A DNA stretch of 64,000 nt, from positions 1,054,001 through 1,118,000 of the forward strand of contig NC_084727.1 in the NCBI RefSeq assembly GCF_033807575.1. The letters are read 5' to 3'. The DNA comes from Cydia pomonella (taxonomy: Eukaryota > Arthropoda > Insecta > Lepidoptera > Tortricidae). The first letter of the stretch is position 1. Every line of letters begins with the position of its first letter. The position numbers and the translations under genes were made by a program. Positions 19,151 to 30,415 of this stretch are shown in pieces. The notes under the pieces were generated by a model. The model saw nothing but the letters and a program-made list of their open reading frames with translations. It was not told the origin of the DNA and did no database searches.

Positions 19151-19496
19151 TTTTTTTTTTATACTACGTTGGTGGCAAACAAGCATACGGCCCGCCTGAC
19201 GGTAAGCAGTATCCGTAGCCTATGTACGCCTGCAACTCCAGAGGAGTTACATGCGCGTTGCCGACCCTAACCCCCTCCCCTCGTTGAGCTCTGGCAACCT
19301 TACTCACCGGCAGGAACACAACACTATGAGTAGGGTCTAGTGTTATTTGGCTGCGGTTTTCTGTAAGGTGGAGGTACTTCCCCAGTTGGGCTCTGCTCTA
19401 GATCTGGAATGACATCCACTGGCTGTGCCCTACCACACAAAGCGAGATTACATTCACAAATGCCCATACCTCTCTTGTGGACGTAGTTTAAGGACG
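19151..19496 (-). mobile_element. SINE family A (ACGTAGTATAAAA tail), copy 1
   Basis: On the minus strand the element ends CATACG / GGCAAACAAG complement followed by a poly(A). The full-length form recurs at 24389-24751, 32986-33348, 40087-40430 and 41378-41934. Shared internal landmarks are GAGTTACATGCGCGTTGCCG and CTCACCGGCAGGAACACAAC. Retroposed, non-coding. Confidence 0.8.
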
Positions 19497-19737
19497 ACGA
19501 CGATTCATTGAAAACAAGTCACATTTCCCGTAAGTGCCTTCTAATTTGAACTTTAACCCGTAATGATAAAGTTGAGATTCTATTGTCGCATATGTAAAAA
19601 AAAAAAATCTAGTGCTAACCACCAATTATTTGTTAACCTGTTGCTACCGGTGGGAACCTATAATTGGCTCTTTGTTATTTATATATATAACTATTGTGCA
19701 ATTTATAGCTGTTGGTTCTCCGAACAATAAATAAATA

Positions 19738-20165
19738 AAAAACCGGTCAAGAGCATGTCGGGCCATGCTCAGAGTAGGGTTCCGTAGTTACTCTTCCGTC
19801 ACAATAAGCTAAACTGGAGCTTAAAGTATGGTAGATTGTTAACCAAGGGATGAACTGTGGGTGTACGTCTTTTTACTATGAAGGGGAAACTTTTTGCGAT
19901 AACTCAAAAACAGCTAAACTGATCATATCCATCCATATAGTAATGTCTTTCTTAAGCTCTACTTCCAAGATTTCTTTTATATTTTTTTGGACGTATGGTT
20001 CAAAAGTTAGATTTTATTGTACGACTTTGTCGGCTTTATTGATTTATATATCCATGCCAAATTTTAGCTTTCTAGCACTAACGATCACGGAGCAAAGCCT
20101 CGGCCAGACAGACAGACGGACATGGCGAAATTATAAGGGTTCCTAGTTGACTACGGTACCCTAAT
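19738..20165 (+). mobile_element. Dispersed element with GACGGACATGGCG motif, short form
   Basis: Begins AAAACCGGTCAAGAGCATGT and ends CAGACAGACAGACGGACATG ... AAGGGTTCC ... GGTACCCTAA. Same general family as 783-2115 without the tandem repeat. Confidence 0.6.
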
Positions 20166-21256
20166 AAATAAATATGTGGTCGACTCGAAACTTCGTGAAA
20201 ATGTAATATACTCGCACCGTACGGTCGCGGAAATTGATTCTTTAGCAACTTGCGGTTCAAGTAAATTTGGCTGTACATACTTATGGTAAGAGCTGTCCAT
20301 TGTAACGTGAGACGTTAACTGCTAAAGAATCAATTTCCTCGACTGTACTAAATTAGAAGGAAAGTAATACCAGCGTTTTTGAAAAATCGCCTCTAAGGGG
20401 GTTAAAAAGAGGATGAAAGTTTATGTGTTAACAAAAGTTAAAAATTATTGAGTAAACTTGAAACTTCGTAATAAAATCCGCTTCACATTTTCAATAAAAC
20501 TACACGAGACCGGTTTTGTAGAGATATTTGCCGAGATCGGGCTAAACTGAGAACCTCACTACATTCTCGCCTTGAGCAGTTGGAGTTGAACTTTCATCCA
20601 AGAAAAGTCATCAGAAGACACCGGACGAAGGTATTGCGATACATCGCAACAGAAAAAAGTAAAACAAATAATCTTCCTTTATTATCCCAATACAGTGAGA
20701 GTGTGGAGGGATCGTTCTGCGCCAACACGAAACTACAAGATCACTTTGATCTTTGGCAATTTTACCGAACCGACACGAAACGGGGACAACGCGGACATAA
20801 ACGGACGCCGTTTTTCGGAACCTACGGTCTATTTTAATGGGCTTCTATTTTCATTCAATTCGGTTTTTATTTTCTCTCTTTGTACGCATGTGTGTGCGTA
20901 AGTGTTAGCATTACATATTTAGTATACTTTGTATTTACTTGTGGGTTCCTGTAATTGGTTTTTGTATTAATCTTGTTGTCCTATTGTAAGTTTAAGGTTG
21001 TTGGTTCTCCTTAAAATAAATAAATAAGCGAGACAGTATGAACATAGGCGAATACTCAGTATACTCACTCCACATTCCCGTATTCGGCAAGTCTCGTGTA
21101 GTTTTGTCAAGAATGTGGAGCGGGCTTAAGACTTCAATCAAAGAAAAAACATTTACTTAAATAGGGATTGAAAGTGTACTAAATCTATGTGGACGAAATC
21201 GTGGGCAAGAGCTTTATATATAGTAGTGTAAATGCGTAAAAAACACGAACCAAAAT
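20166..21256. other. Intergenic region with a short hairpin, no gene
   Basis: A 19-bp inverted pair GGAAATTGATTCTTTAGCA / TGCTAAAGAATCAATTTCC spans 20230-20340. Open frames around 20580-20900 show no recognisable family and are probably chance. Confidence 0.4.
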
Positions 21257-21396
21257 ACACACGGAAAAAACAGTTATGTTAAATTTACAGATAATTTGTA
21301 AAATTTACAGAGATATGTGTTAAATTTACAGATTTCTCTGTAAATTTTACAAATTATCTGTAAATTTTACATACTTAACTATTTTTTCCGTGCAGA
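21257..21396. mobile_element. Near-perfect palindromic MITE
   Basis: Ends CACGGAAAAAACAGTTATG and its complement near ACTATTTTTTCCGTG. Both arms are built of TAAATTTACAG / CTGTAAATTTTA repeats, so the whole 140 bp folds into one hairpin. Confidence 0.75.
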
Positions 21397-22529
21397 GAGT
21401 ATTCTACTGGCGATTACTCCACTTTATTTATAATCCAAGATTAATCGACCATATTCAATTTGATTGCGTCGTAATTATCACAGTGCAGAGCATGTGCTAT
21501 CAAAATCGCCGCCAAATTAGCTCGGTCTGACTCTGTCAAAGAAGCAACTTTGAGAACAAATCAAAGTTCTCAAAGTAATAAAGTGGAGTAATCGCAATTG
21601 AAACGCGTTTGACCACGTTTTAATCAACACCCGGCAATCCATCCTAGCTTTCAGTAAAGTCCAGCTATCTCTTTACTAAAAGCAACTACCGAACAACGTC
21701 ATGCTCTACGAGCACACTTAAAACTTACAACGAAACTTGACATTGGCAAAATCATCATAGATTTGATGGAAGCCATATTTTAAAAGAAGAAGAAGAATAC
21801 TCACTGTATTACTGCTATGTTGTGCCGCCAGAGTGCAGCACTAGCCCTATCGTAAACCATAGAGTAACTTATACATACTGTGCTTTAAACTATCTCCACC
21901 TTCCGTACTTTAAACTGTTTTTTGACAAGTTTTCACAGACAATAACATATGACATCGATGCATCATTTCGTATCTGTGTCTTTATTGCTCGGATACGCGA
22001 GAGTGATGGAGAGGTTAGATAACGAAATTTCGATTTTCGTGTTTCGCGGTTCGCGGTAGACCCTCAGATTGTGATGGATTGTGGTAGTGGCGCCCCCTAC
22101 GCAGAGTTTAACGTTATATTCCCTATTCTATTAAATTTTTGGATGAAGCACTTCCAATTAGTTTCAAGAGTTAAGACTAGATACGCACAGTCTGGTGCAG
22201 AAATAGTTGACCCCCTCTTCAAACAAATTTCTATGCAGGGGGTTCAGTCTTACTTTACTCTTTGGGTTTAATTATCTCAGAGGCCCTATCGTGAAAAACG
22301 AACATCGATTTCTTTTTCTGCCTCGCTATCGCTCGAATTTGTAAGGAGGCAGATAACAAAATTTGGATTTTCTGTTTTCGCGTCAACCCCTCTGCAGCGA
22401 CAGCAGATGACTGTACATCATTTTAGTTAATTAATAACCAATGCGATTTAAGAATCGATAATCGTTAACGAATACCGTATCGTTATTTACCGTTATTGCA
22501 TCGCATCCCTACGCAAGCCGTAGCCGTCT
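21397..22529. other. Intergenic region upstream of TCERG1
   Basis: AT-rich with dispersed repeat phrases (TATCTCCACCTTCCGTAC near 21890, also at about 5885; TCGATTTTCGTGTTTCGCGG near 22030). No supported gene. Confidence 0.4.
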
Positions 22530-22681
22530 GCCCGCCAGCGCCATATTGTCCGCCATCTTAGATAGGGCGACGTTATTGTTGTACCGCGAGTGCGAAATAT
22601 AGGATAAATCTGCGAAAATAAATGTATTCGGCATGAGGACGAGTGTTTTGTGAATATCTAATATTAATAGTCATAATCATA
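22530..22681 (+). promoter_or_regulatory. Putative TCERG1 promoter and 5' UTR
   Basis: A GC-richer stretch directly before the start codon with two GCCAT-containing motifs (CGCCATATTG and CCGCCATCTTAG), the YY1/Pho core common at insect housekeeping promoters. No TATA box is evident. The transcription start is not determined. Confidence 0.35.
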
Positions 22682-22866
22682 ATGGAGGATGAATATGTTG
22701 ACGCACAGGACTCTGGAATGAACGAAGCGGTGAACCGTGGTAGTGATGGTAACGACAATATTGGTGATGGCTCGAAGGATTTCGGTGATATGAACTATGA
22801 TGATGGTTATGAAGATGACGACGGAGGCAATGGATTCCGTGGCGGCCGCGGGCGTGGCAATTTCAG
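22682..22866 (+). CDS. TCERG1: TCERG1 exon 1 (start codon, acidic N terminus)
   Basis: ATG at 22682, 61 codons plus 2 nt, donor GTGAAT. Encodes an acidic Asp/Gly/Asn-rich segment (MEDEYVDAQDSGMNE ... DDGYEDDDGG) ending in FRGGRGRGNF, the start of an RGG-type stretch that continues in exon 2. The two leftover bases AG plus the first A of exon 2 restore an Arg codon. The frame is open upstream to 22643 but without a better ATG. Confidence 0.8.
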
Positions 22867-23618
22867 GTGAATAATTCGTTTTTTCGGTTGCACTTGGCGT
22901 GATTTTTTCCTTGTTTTCCGACCAACTCCCGTTGGTTCTATAGCGTGTAGGTACTTGTATATTTCATGTATATGGAGATATTAATTATAGTAGAATACTC
23001 GTTTATTAATTGCACTGGCTAACTACATTTAAAAGCTAATTTCTCAGGCTTGTGTTGATAAGTAGTTTAAAGAATGATGTAGTTGAAATTATGGTAAAAC
23101 AACCTAAAAAATTTGTGTGATAATAATGTTGCATTATTACTAAACTTGTTCTTTGTTTTCAATGACTGCCATTGATTATATATAGACAAATTCATATTCC
23201 AATGCTTAGGCTAAATAACAAACTAAATTTTCATGTTAATAGAGATTTTCATGAATTTGAATCAGTTTGTCTACCCAAGTTGATTTGTTTTAATAATAAG
23301 CTGATTAAGTAATAGTATCTTCCAAGGTTCAGGGATTGTGTTTTTCAGCTAGTTGCTCATTATTTGTCTAAATGTGAGCTAAGCCCGAGGCCGGATGTAG
23401 ACATCCTGAGATTTCGCGTCAAAAGGGACCGTGTTATGCAACTAAGTCCAGTATTGTATGTGACTACCGACAGTTACAGCCAAGAAAACAAGACATTGTC
23501 ACTGAATCCGGACAATTGTCCGAAAACACTAGATGTCTGCAACCAGTCTGATGATTAAGGCCTACAGTTAACCTTCTAACTTCTTCCCATAACTTTTTCT
23601 AGATGACAATGTTGATAA

Positions 23619-23731
23619 GGAGGGTCCACACAGAGCGAGCAAGCGAGCGATGTGCCGAGGCATGTCTACACTGGCCGGGTTGTGCGTGAGGAAATTGCCT
23701 CGCACGTATGCTCGCTCTGTGTGGACCCGGC
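23619..23731. mobile_element. Foldback MITE (GGTCCACACAGAGCGAGC), copy 1
   Basis: Ends GGTCCACACAGAGCGAGC and GCTCGCTCTGTGTGGACC. A longer relative lies at 49029-49216. Confidence 0.7.
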
Positions 23732-23869
23732 TATTCATAAAAACTACAAAATGTCTCCTAAACTGCCATCTTTGGCAGCATCTCTGACATTGGTATGGAG
23801 ATACCAAAATTTATGTAAAATGGTTCAGCAGTTTAAGCGGTTTTTAGGAGTTTCTATTAAGCTCTTGTC

Positions 23870-24071
23870 AAATTAACCGGTTTAGAACAATAAAAACCGG
23901 TTCCTTCCTGTCGGTGTCTTTGTTTACACTGCACACTACCAGGCCTGCCGGCCGTGTCGGCGCTCGTCGAATAAACCGGTTTATTTAGGTTACAATAAAG
24001 TTCTTAGTGTTCTCGGAGTAAAACCAAAATAAACTGGTATTTACCGCTATATTTAAAACGGGTTCCGAGTT
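23870..24071 (+). mobile_element. hAT-type MITE (AACCGGTT family), truncated copy
   Basis: Matches the distal part of the complete copy at 33860-34198 (TTAACCGGTTTAGAACAATA ... CCAAAATAAACTGGTATT ... GGTTCCGAG). The left end is missing. Confidence 0.6.
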
Positions 24072-24388
24072 GTTTTGTTATTTTCACCTATTCCCTTGCC
24101 TACTTCAAATTATCTGTATTTATAAATGCAATCAGATAGCAATGCAATTAATTTCTTATCTAGTGTGCAAACCTTGAATATGAGTGTGTGAAGTTTAGTC
24201 AATATGATGAGCGTTCAAGTATTTATTGAATTAGCTTGAAACATCTGTTTAAATAAATGCTACTTAGAGTATTAAGTATTTCTCATTACAATGTGACCTT
24301 AGCATAGCTAATATCTAAAAGTGTGTGATAAACAGACATAGAAGTTTTTGTGGCTAATTAAAGCAATTGACAAAATCAAATATCGACA

Positions 24389-24751
24389 TTTTTTTTTTTT
24401 TAATACTACGTCGGTGGCAAACAAGCATACGGCCTGCCTGATGGTAAGCAGTCTCCGTAGCCTATGTACACCTGCAACTCCGGAGGAGTTACATGCGCGT
24501 TGCCGACCTTAACCCCACCCCCGTCGTTGAGCTCAGGCAACCTTACTCACCGGCAGGAACACAACACTATGAGTAGGGTCAAGTGTTATTTGGCTGCGGT
24601 TTTCTGTAAGGTGGAGGTACTTCCCCAGTTGGGCTCTGCTCTAGATCTGGAATGACATCTGCTGTGCTGTGCCCCTACCACACAAGGCGAGATGACATTC
24701 ACATTGCCCATACCTCTCTTTTGGACGTAGTTTAAGGACATACCCGGGTCC
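24389..24751 (-). mobile_element. SINE family A, copy 2
   Basis: Poly(T) at left, then TACTACGTCGGTGGCAAAC, through CTCACCGGCAGG to TAAGGACATACCCGGGTCC. Near full length, antisense to TCERG1. Confidence 0.8.
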
Positions 24752-25121
24752 ATTATCGATGTTACCTTAGCGTTATAGATATTTTAACATTGTATAAAAA
24801 GATAGCTACCTCGAAATACACAACACGATTGATATCTTCTTTGATACACCCATTGGTGGTTTTCTTATTTTTTGACACTGTATTCTACAGTTTACGTTTT
24901 TATTATTAAATAATTATATATAAAAACTTGATAATAAAGAAATTAAGGTCGAATTTGTAATTGATTTGCATTCTTGAAATTTCCCGGTAAATTACAGCAA
25001 GTACAATTTATATCTTTTAATTATTAATCTATGACTGACTTATCGATAACATATTTGTCAATGTTTCATTTTCTCAAGCACTCGTTTTTGCCACAAAAAC
25101 TTCTATGTCTGGTGATAAAAG

Positions 25122-25402
25122 CTATTTGTTTTCCAAGGTGGCTAAGTTGTTGTTTAACCGCTCGTGCTAATATTGATACCCGAGCAAGCGATAGATTCCA
25201 AGATCGAGAAGTGGAATCTTGAGCGTTGCGAGGGTTTCAAGGCACGATGGTTAAATAAGCTTTGCCTTCAAGTGAAATACCAATTTTTAAAACCCCGAGC
25301 CACCACAAACTCCACTTCAATTTTGGAATCTCTCGCTTGCTCGGGTATCAATATTAGCACGAGCGGTCAGATAACAACTTTGCTCCCTTGTAAAACAAAT
25401 AA
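25122..25402. mobile_element. Foldback element with ~80-bp inverted ends
   Basis: ACCGCTCGTGCTAATATTGA and TACCCGAGCAAGCG at 25157-25190 are complemented at 25330-25367; similarity extends outwards through TTTGTTTTCCAAGG / TTGTAAAACAAAT. Sits immediately upstream of TCERG1 exon 2. Confidence 0.75.
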
Positions 25403-25445
25403 CTATTACTTGTGTTATAATATAATCGTAAATTTGTGGTGTCAG

Positions 25446-25743
25446 AGGGCGAGGCCGCGGGCCGCCCCCGGGCTGGATGAACGGCCCGCCGCCCATGCGT
25501 TTCCGTGGGCGCGGCTACGGGCCCGGCGGGCCGCCCATGCGTGGCCGGGGCTTCTTCCGCGGCCGGCCCCGCTTCAACAACAGCTACGACAACAACTGGG
25601 GGCCCATGCCGCCGCCCATGATGGGCGGGCCGTTCGGGCCGCCGCCGCACGGCATGATGGGCCCGGGGCCGATGGGCCCCCCGCCGAACATGATGGGGCA
25701 ACCGCCCTTTGGGCCGCCGCCGAACATGCCGCCGCCTAACATG
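25446..25743 (+). CDS. TCERG1: TCERG1 exon 2 (RGG and PPM-rich)
   Basis: 298 nt, acceptor GTGGTGTCAG, donor GTGAGT, ends in phase 0. Encodes RGRGPPPGWMNGPPPMRFRG, then GFFRGRPRFNNS, then Pro/Met/Gly repeats (MGPPPNMMGQPPFGPPP). The composition (RG and PPxM) matches the N-terminal region of TCERG1 that precedes WW1. Very GC-rich against its AT-rich introns. Confidence 0.8.
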
Positions 25744-26074
25744 GTGAGTACTGACAACTTTGGTCCCTATACTCTGTATCTTTATGTAAATAAAAGTAAA
25801 CAAAATCTACCCTCAAATGGCTCCTTCAGCCAGTTGAGGGTAGGTGAAAACATTACATGATCAAATAATGTAGGTTAAAGTAAGGTACTTCAGTGACAGA
25901 TCCAGGCGGTTTTGTATTTGGTTGGTTAACTAATAATAGTACATTGTGCAACGAGGGGGGTAAGTGAAACTTTTGAAGCGAGGGTGGTAATTTAATAGAA
26001 ATATATTTAGTATGGTGTACCGAACTATTTGGCTACTTTGACTGCTACGAAGTATTTGACGCTGACTGTACAAT

Positions 26075-26430
26075 CTCATAACTGACGAGCGTGGGTGCAG
26101 CATACGGTGTGTGGTGAGCAGTAGTCGGACCCTCCGATCCAGGGCGTCCAGCTCGGTCTGAGTCCACCTTAGTATGCCAAAGGAGTATGTGAGTAGGGGC
26201 CTTACCCAGGCGTTGAAGGCGCGCACTTTGTTGCCTGCTGACAAAAGACTGTTAAGCACTTTTGTGAGCCGACTGAAAAAGCGCTCCTTCACCGACTGTC
26301 TAATACCCTCGTCCTCAATACCCAACGACTGCGACATACCAAGGTATTTGTAGGTTTCTGATTCAGAGATAGATCTGAAAGACATTGTCTCAGGTAGTTG
26401 TAAATTTGTTGAATTTACAACCTTCCCCAG
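26075..26430 (-). mobile_element. LINE reverse-transcriptase C-terminal fragment
   Basis: The minus strand encodes SETYKYLGMSQSLGIEDEGI, then VKERFFSRLTKVLNS, then AFNAWVRPLLTYSFGILRW. This is the thumb/connection region of a non-LTR reverse transcriptase. Truncated at both ends. Confidence 0.7.
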
Positions 26431-26887
26431 TAAAGGACTATGCGTCAAAATGGCCCCAATACCAACAGAGTTGAGAGTAAGGTCATTAGATAGGTATTTC
26501 TATGTACTTCATTTCGTTCTATGGGCACCAAGCGGAATTCCATTGCAGAACTGAGATATTGGTATTTTAGTCAAAATGTCGTCACCCTTATTACCTAGGC
26601 AATATAGTCCACCGCCGGGCCAGCGCGGCAAATCATTCAGTGTGCTCGCCCGGCGGTGCGCGAACATCTACCCTGCAGTAATTAATTTACTTACTTGGAC
26701 TCTATTGCCTAGGTAATAAGGGTGACGACATTTTGGCTAAAATACCAATATCTCAGTTCTGCAATGGAATTCCGCTTGGTGCCCATAGAACAAAATGAAG
26801 TGCATAGAAATACCTATCTAATGACCTTACTCTCATTTCTGTTGGCGTTGGGTCCAGGCTCCATACAAAGTTGCCCATGGTCCTTTA
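26431..26887. mobile_element. Foldback element, ~190-bp inverted ends, copy 1
   Basis: Ends TAAAGGACTATG / CATGGTCCTTTA. Arms carry CACCCTTATTACCTAGGCAA and its complement around a GC-rich centre (CCGCCGGGCCAGCGCGGC). A nearly identical copy in opposite orientation lies at 49744-50202, also inside a TCERG1 intron. Confidence 0.85.
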
Positions 26888-27076
26888 CTGCCATCTTTCG
26901 ACACATGATTACAACTTTTTTGACTTTGATCCTTATCCTTTCACTGATATGTGTTTAATTTCTTAAATATCAAAAAGTGGCGCCATCTTACCGAGCATAA
27001 TCCAAAGGATGCCGCCATACCTTTGACCGTTGATCTATTAGATGGCACCACTTTTTCATATTTACATACATACATA

Positions 27077-29086
27077 CAGTGCCGGATTAAGACATTTTGA
27101 TGCCCTAAGCATTTCTAGACCATGGTGCCCCCTCATCAAGATAACAATGAATTTTCTTGGTAAATTGAGTGACGTTTATTGCCGCATTACTGCTGAGAAT
27201 AGAATTTTCAATCCAACACATCATTTTATCACGGAAATTGACAGTACTGCAGCAGTAATGTTCCAACAGTATGTAAGGTCAAGTGTTAGCAAATTGAAGA
27301 TCGTGCTTCGCATAAGGCCGGAGGTGAGCCAACCAATGTCCAAGTGTGAGAAGACATAAAAGGCATAGGCCGTACTCCGCACAGGGTTTTGCAACCTCTA
27401 GAGCTTTCCTGCGAAGCTCATTCATGTGAGAGCAAAGGCAGAGCTTCAGTAGAGGCTTAGCCATTGGCCATTGGTTCTTGTCAGAACACGAACCAATGGC
27501 CGCAAGTGTCTTAAATAGCAAATTATTGTTAACGAAAACGGGACTTAATAGGGTAAGTTTTAAAATTACCACTGACCCGACGTTTCAAAAACGGCGTTTT
27601 CCCCATAGTCTCGGAGAAGACTGGGTAAAGTCGACATCATTATCTTGACGTTGGAGGTAATTTTAGAACTAAATCAAACGCGATTAAGTCCCGTTTTCTT
27701 AAATAATAATGTATCACAATTAGGCCAATAAAATTAGATTTTTTCGAATTTGGTCCTAAAAATGCGTGTAATCCGAGTTTGCTCCATTCCAGGAGGTGTG
27801 CATAAATGTTTCCTCTTTTTCAGTTTTTTTTTGCTTGAAAATCGAAAACGGTACGTCCGGCGGAAAATTTGTTCTAATCATGATTAAAACTGATATCTGA
27901 GGATCCGAAATGTAATTTAATTATGTTCTTGCAATAAAACATATTGATTTATTGAAGGTACCCTAATATGTATTCCTAGTCTAAATTGTATAAAAAGGTC
28001 GACATTTTTTATTTTTGGTATAATCATGTTAAAAATCCAAAAACGCCTTCTTACCATGCAGTGTCTAATCCACGAACTGTCGTATGTCCTTCAAAATCAA
28101 GTGATTTCGAAAGGAAAAAAATATCTCCTAAGGATCCCAAAATGTATGCATACCCCCTGGGATGGAGCAAACTTGGATTACACGCATTTAGAATGAAATG
28201 AAAGTATTAAAACATTTTCCAGCTTGCTGGGAATTAATTCCTCAAAACGCTATTTTGGATTTAATTTGATTGGCCTAAATCGTGAAAGTTTAAATCAGTG
28301 TTTTTAAAGGCAAAGTCTAAGGCTGAGCTTTTCATAAGGCTGAACGCTCGGAGCGTTCGATCGGCGCTTACGGATGAGGCCAAAGGTCGAGCTGGAAGAA
28401 AGCATTTGAATTTGACCACTGGCGAGGTATGAATGGCTGAACGTCCGGAGCGTCCGATCGCGGTGGGTTATCATACAATACAACTGATGGCGAGGTGTGA
28501 GCAAGGCAGAAGGCCCAGCTTCGAGAGAGAACAGCTTAGATTTGGATCCATGTTAAGTGAAAGTAAGGCAGTTTGCACAAAGTAGAAGGCCTAGCGTCGC
28601 ATAAGACCTAACGCCGAATTGCAATAGAGTGGCTTGAAATCGAACCTATGTAATCACGGTTCTCCTACTGCTCGGCCTTTGGCTTAAGTGGAAACCGAAA
28701 CTTAATAAGTCGCATGATCGTGGTTCTGCAGCAACTCGGCCAGGCCGACACATCTGGCGTGCAAGAGAGCAAAATTCGCTACAAAATCGGTAATCTACGT
28801 CGAGAAAATCGGTTGGCCACAAGCCCGACGGTAAGATATTTTGGCTATGAGCTTTGAGGGCCTCCGCGAAGGGTTGGAGATGTGCTTACGTGTCCCCACT
28901 CTATTACGACCCCGTTATTAGATGGGTACTTGCACACGTCAAAGTCGACAAAAAGTTTCGTGTACATAAGTACTACGACTGCGATGCTGATGCAGCCTGC
29001 GCCTTTTTTTCCTACGATTTTGGTGCCCCCCTAGACGTGGTGCCCTAAGCAAGTGCTTATTTTGCTTAATGGTTAATCCGGCACTG
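27077..29086 (+). mobile_element. hAT-type DNA element, 2.0 kb, degenerate
   Basis: Terminal repeats CAGTGCCGGATTAAGAC and GGTTAATCCGGCACTG with an 8-bp target duplication CATACATA (27069-27076 and 29087-29094), the hAT signature. No intact transposase is seen. It carries an internal palindromic MITE (27539-27693). Confidence 0.8.
27539..27693. mobile_element. Palindromic MITE inside the hAT element
   Basis: Ends CGGGACTTAATAGGG and CGATTAAGTCCCG; internal ACGTTTCAAAAACGGCG hairpin. Confidence 0.6.
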
Positions 29087-29838
29087 CATACATACATACA
29101 TACATACATACATATAATCACGCCTATTTCCCGAAGGGGTAGGCAGAGACCACGGATTTCCACTTGCTACGATCCTGACATACCTCTTTCGCTTCCTTCA
29201 CTTTCATGACATTCCTCATACATGCTCGTCGGTTTAGGGTGCTCTTGACCTGGCCTTTTTTCAGGATTTCCCCGATTTGATCAGAGAAAGTCCGCCGAGG
29301 TCTACCCCTTCCAGCTCACTCTTCTACTTCTCCCTTATACACTCTCTTTGTTAACCTTCTTTCACTCATTCTTTCCACGTGTCCAAACCATCTCAACATA
29401 CCTTTCTCAATTTTTGTCACTACATCTTCGTTCAGTCCACACTTTTCCCTTATCACGCTGTTCCTAATTCTATCTTGTAATTTTACACCACACACACTTC
29501 TCAACGCTCTCATTTCCACTGCATTCACTTGACTCTGATGTTTTTTCTGCCATACCCAACTTTCGCTACCATACATAAGTGTAGGCACCAACACCCCTCT
29601 ATGCACAGCCAACCGTGCTTTTTGCGACACATTCTGGCTGCTCATAAAAGCGTTGAGTGCCCCATTCACACGATTTCCAGCATTCACTCTCCTTTCAATG
29701 TCTTCATCATGTTTACCGTCCCTAGTGAACAAGGTTCCCAGATACACAAACTCTATACCCCCCCCCCCCCCTCTTTTGATATTTAACAAATTAAAAAACA
29801 TACCAGTGAAAGGATAAAGATCAAAGTCCTCCGTCCCC
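29087..29838 (-). mobile_element. RTE-type LINE 3' part with (TACA)n tail
   Basis: The minus strand translates as FVYLGTLFTRDGKHDEDIER ... MYGSESWVWQKKHQSQVNAV ... KGMLRWFGHVERMSERR, then DQIGEILKKGQVKS and SKWKSVVSAYP. This is the RT C terminus of RTE-group elements, which typically end in a short tandem tail, here (TACA)n at 29087-29113. 5'-truncated; the hAT element split its tail. Confidence 0.75.
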
Positions 29839-30122
29839 ATTTCACCATCGGACTACCAGACAATCGGCACTCCGGCATGGCTTCATGGTAGGTATTCCAC
29901 AAATACGCACGAAGCGTTTTGCTTCAACATTCCTTATGCGAACTGCCAAGGAGTGGAATGCCCTGCCCGAGTCTGTGTTTCCGCATGAGTACAATCTGGG
30001 TCTCTTCGAGGCTAGAGTAAATAGGTATCTCATAGGTAAGCGTGCTCCACCGTAGACCGCATCATCACTTACCATGGTGAGATCGTGGTCAAACGCTTGC
30101 CTATAGTTATAAAAAAAAAAAA
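29839..30122 (+). mobile_element. Jockey-type LINE 3' end with poly(A)
   Basis: The plus strand encodes a typical ORF2 C terminus (VGIPQIRTKRFASTFLMRTA, then KEWNALPESVFPHEYNLGLF, EARVNRYLIG) followed by a stop, a short 3' UTR and a 13-14 nt poly(A) at 30109-30122. Confidence 0.75.
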
Positions 30123-30261
30123 AGTCAAATGGCATTTTATAGGTTTAATTATGTGTGAGACGGTGGTAGTTTTACTGTGGCTACAATATTTTCTTTGACA
30201 ATCCACCTCTATTTCAAATTATCTTTAGTAGCACTTATATTTTTTTCTCTATTCCCAACAG

Positions 30262-30415
30262 CCCGCCCCAGAACTCTGGGTTGAGACTAAGTCCGAAGAA
30301 GGCAAATCGTATTACTATCATGCACGCACTCGGGAAACTACGTGGACGAGGCCGCAGGAGTCCCCGACGTGCAAGGTCATCACACAGGCTGAGATGGAAG
30401 CCATGGCTGCCTCAG
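30262..30415 (+). CDS. TCERG1: TCERG1 exon 3 (WW domain 1)
   Basis: 154 nt, acceptor TTCCCAACAG, donor GTCAGT, phase 0 in and 1 out. Encodes PAPELWVETKSEEGKSYYYH and then ARTRETTWTRPQ. Protein positions: W167, YYY 178-180, W189, P192; the 22-residue Trp spacing is canonical for WW domains. It is close to human TCERG1 WW1 (IWVENKTPDGKVYYYNARTR). It is followed by TCKVITQAEMEAMAAS, matching the human VKVIQQSEL segment. This exon gives the firmest identification of the gene. Confidence 0.92.

Larger units (their letters stand above)
22867..25445 (+). other. TCERG1: TCERG1 intron 1
   Basis: 2.6 kb. Contains a foldback MITE (23619-23731), a truncated hAT-type MITE (23870-24071), SINE A (24389-24751) and a foldback element (25122-25402) only 43 bp before the exon 2 acceptor. 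22867-23618 and 24752-25121 hold nothing I recognise. Confidence 0.7.
25744..30261 (+). other. TCERG1: TCERG1 intron 2
   Basis: 4.5 kb, mostly transposons: LINE RT fragment (26075-26430), foldback element (26431-26887), hAT element (27077-29086) nested in the tail of an RTE element (to 29838), and a Jockey-type 3' fragment (29839-30122). 26020-26074 repeats the CGAACTATTTGGCTACTTTG sequence found in the palindrome at 39890-39975. 26888-27060 holds a hairpin around AGTGGCGCCATCTTA that recurs near 60870-60960. Confidence 0.7.

Noticed and set aside
20580..20901. Two overlapping plus-strand ORFs of 68-85 codons
   Set aside because: No recognisable motif and no splice context; they lie in repeat-like intergenic DNA.
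21822..22271. Two ~66-codon ORFs before TCERG1
   Set aside because: They contain dispersed-repeat phrases (CTATCTCCACCTTCCGTAC) and show no conserved protein pattern.
25354..25803. Minus-strand His/Arg/Pro-rich ORF
   Set aside because: Antisense shadow of the GC-rich TCERG1 exon 2.
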